A stretch of DNA of 13,810 bases from an uncultured Olsenella sp. (GTDB taxonomy: Bacteria > Actinomycetota > Coriobacteriia > Coriobacteriales > Atopobiaceae). The notes beneath the pieces are model-generated. The model was given only the letters and a program-made list of their open reading frames with translations, was not told the origin of the DNA and searched no databases. This document shows positions 12,737 through 13,810 of the stretch, piece by piece; position 1 is the first letter of the stretch, and each line of letters begins with the position of its first letter. Made by a program: the position numbers and the translations under genes. The stretch covers positions 1 to 13,810 of the forward strand of contig CALCDK010000159.1 of NCBI GenBank assembly GCA_937900605.1, in the 5' to 3' direction.

Positions 12737-13810
12737 ATGAAGATCATCAAGAGGAACGGCTCCGAGGTCACCTTTGACGTCCAGAAGATCGTCAACGCCA
12801 TCACCGCCGCCAACCAGGAGGTCCCCGAGTCCGAGCGCATGAAGGACCGCGAGATCGCCTTCGCGGCCGCCAACGTCGTCGACCAGTGCACCGACGCCGG
12901 CCACACCGTCACCGTCGAGGAGGTCCAGGACCTGGTCGAGGACCAGCTCATGGCACTCGACCGCTTCGCCTTGGCCCGACACTACATCATCTACCGCTAC
13001 GTCCAGGCCCAGAAGCGCCACAAGAACACGACGGACGACAAGATCCTCTCCCTCATCGAGTGCAACAACGAGGAGGCCAAGCAGGAGAACGCCAACAAGA
13101 ACCCCACCGTCGTCTCCGTCCAGCGCGACTACATGGCCGGCGAGGTCTCCAAGGACCTCACCATGCGCACGCTGCTGCCCGCCGACATCGTGGAGGCCCA
13201 CGAGGAGGGCATCATCCACTTCCACGACGCCGACTACTTCGCGCAGCACATGCACAACTGCGACCTCATCAACCTCGAGGACATGCTGCAGAACGGCACC
13301 GTCATCTCGGGCACGCTCATCGAGCGGCCGCACAGCTTCTCGACGGCCTGCAACATCGCCACGCAGATCATCGCCCAGGTGGCCTCCTGCCAGTACGGCG
13401 GCCAGTCCATCTCGCTGACGCACCTCGCGCCCTTCGTCGACGTGTCGCGCAAGAAGATCCGCCGCCAGGTCCTCGCCGAGATGGAGGCCATCGACGCGCA
13501 CCCCAGCGACGAGAAGGTCGACTACATCGTCGAGAAGCGCCTGCACGAGGAGGTCGCCCGCGGCGTCCAGACCATCCAGTACCAGGTCGTCACCCTCATG
13601 ACCACCAACGGCCAGGCGCCGTTCATCACCGTCTTCATGTACCTCAACGAGGCCAAGAACGAGCAGGAGAAGGCCGACCTCGCCCTGTGCATCGAGGAGA
13701 TGCTGCGCCAGCGCTACCGCGGCGTGAAGAACGAGAAGGGCGTCTGGATCACCCCGGCGTTCCCCAAGCTCATCTACGTGCTCGAGGAGGACAACGTCCG
13801 CGAGGGCTCC
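12737..13810 (+). CDS. nrdD: Anaerobic (class III) ribonucleoside-triphosphate reductase, N-terminal 358 residues
   Basis: This is the large subunit of the oxygen-sensitive glycyl-radical enzyme that turns NTPs into dNTPs during anaerobic growth. The gene runs off the right edge; family length is about 700-780 residues. Residues 1 to about 95 are an ATP-cone allosteric domain (M-K-I-I-K-R-N-G start, V-Q-K-I-V-N-A-I). The catalytic barrel follows, with A-G-E-V-S-K-D-L, H-F-H-D-A-D-Y and H173-N-C175-D-L-I-N-L. Cys175 fits the active-site cysteine conserved in class III enzymes. C-Q-Y-G-G-Q-S comes soon after. The zinc-binding cysteines and glycyl radical loop lie beyond the window. ATG 12737 has GAGGGGG 8 nt upstream. 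The activase nrdG is usually next door, so it is expected to the right. Confidence 0.96.
   Translation, partial: MKIIKRNGSEVTFDVQKIVNAITAANQEVPESERMKDREIAFAAANVVDQCTDAGHTVTVEEVQDLVEDQLMALDRFALARHYIIYRYVQAQKRHKNTTDDKILSLIECNNEEAKQENANKNPTVVSVQRDYMAGEVSKDLTMRTLLPADIVEAHEEGIIHFHDADYFAQHMHNCDLINLEDMLQNGTVISGTLIERPHSFSTACNIATQIIAQVASCQYGGQSISLTHLAPFVDVSRKKIRRQVLAEMEAIDAHPSDEKVDYIVEKRLHEEVARGVQTIQYQVVTLMTTNGQAPFITVFMYLNEAKNEQEKADLALCIEEMLRQRYRGVKNEKGVWITPAFPKLIYVLEEDNVREGS

Noticed and set aside
1..13810. CRISPR array, rRNA or IS transposase
   Set aside because: No regularly spaced repeats, no rRNA-like stretch and no transposase frame were seen.

Overview
The window is high-GC Gram-positive DNA. 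The GC-saturated codon use, the LPQTG sortase signal, the class III ribonucleotide reductase gene nrdD and the uppP/D,D-carboxypeptidase pair suggest an anaerobic actinobacterium, most likely a Coriobacteriia member (Olsenella/Collinsella-like). The lineage is inference; no rRNA or other definitive marker is present.

Positions 1 to about 3000 look like the end of an integrated element. Base composition is visibly less GC-rich than in the rest. On the minus strand run a two-TM/coiled-coil membrane protein, a BspA-like LPXTG wall protein and the start of a Tat-type lipoprotein. An XRE-family regulator faces them across an AT-rich intergenic region with a palindrome and repeated boxes. A strong hairpin terminator (2958-2998) closes the element. 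Directly after it, at 3001-3039, lie the first 12 codons of a low-molecular-weight protein tyrosine phosphatase (LMW-PTP) on the minus strand, cut off inside the catalytic P-loop. The element therefore appears to have entered the 5' end of that host gene.

Positions 3040 to 13810 are chromosomal backbone. On the minus strand lie uppP (undecaprenyl-diphosphatase) and a D-Ala-D-Ala carboxypeptidase, 11 nt apart, with a terminator before the broken phosphatase gene. On the plus strand follow a universal stress protein and a secreted coiled-coil protein with a lysozyme-like C-terminal domain, each with a GC-rich terminator. Next come a Cof-type HAD phosphatase (minus) and a 985-residue M16C metallopeptidase (plus). 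The peptidase's stop codon overlaps that of a convergent nitroreductase gene, which carries a +1 frameshift in a four-base homopolymer. The window ends in the first 358 codons of nrdD, preceded by two NrdR-box-like sites exactly 32 bp apart around a candidate promoter.

The backbone is mostly cell-envelope maintenance (lipid carrier recycling, peptidoglycan trimming, a secreted putative wall hydrolase) plus stress and anaerobic nucleotide metabolism. The left part adds surface and secreted cargo under its own regulator. The main points to follow up are the junction in the phosphatase gene, the surface-protein cluster with its divergent XRE switch, and the frameshifted nitroreductase.
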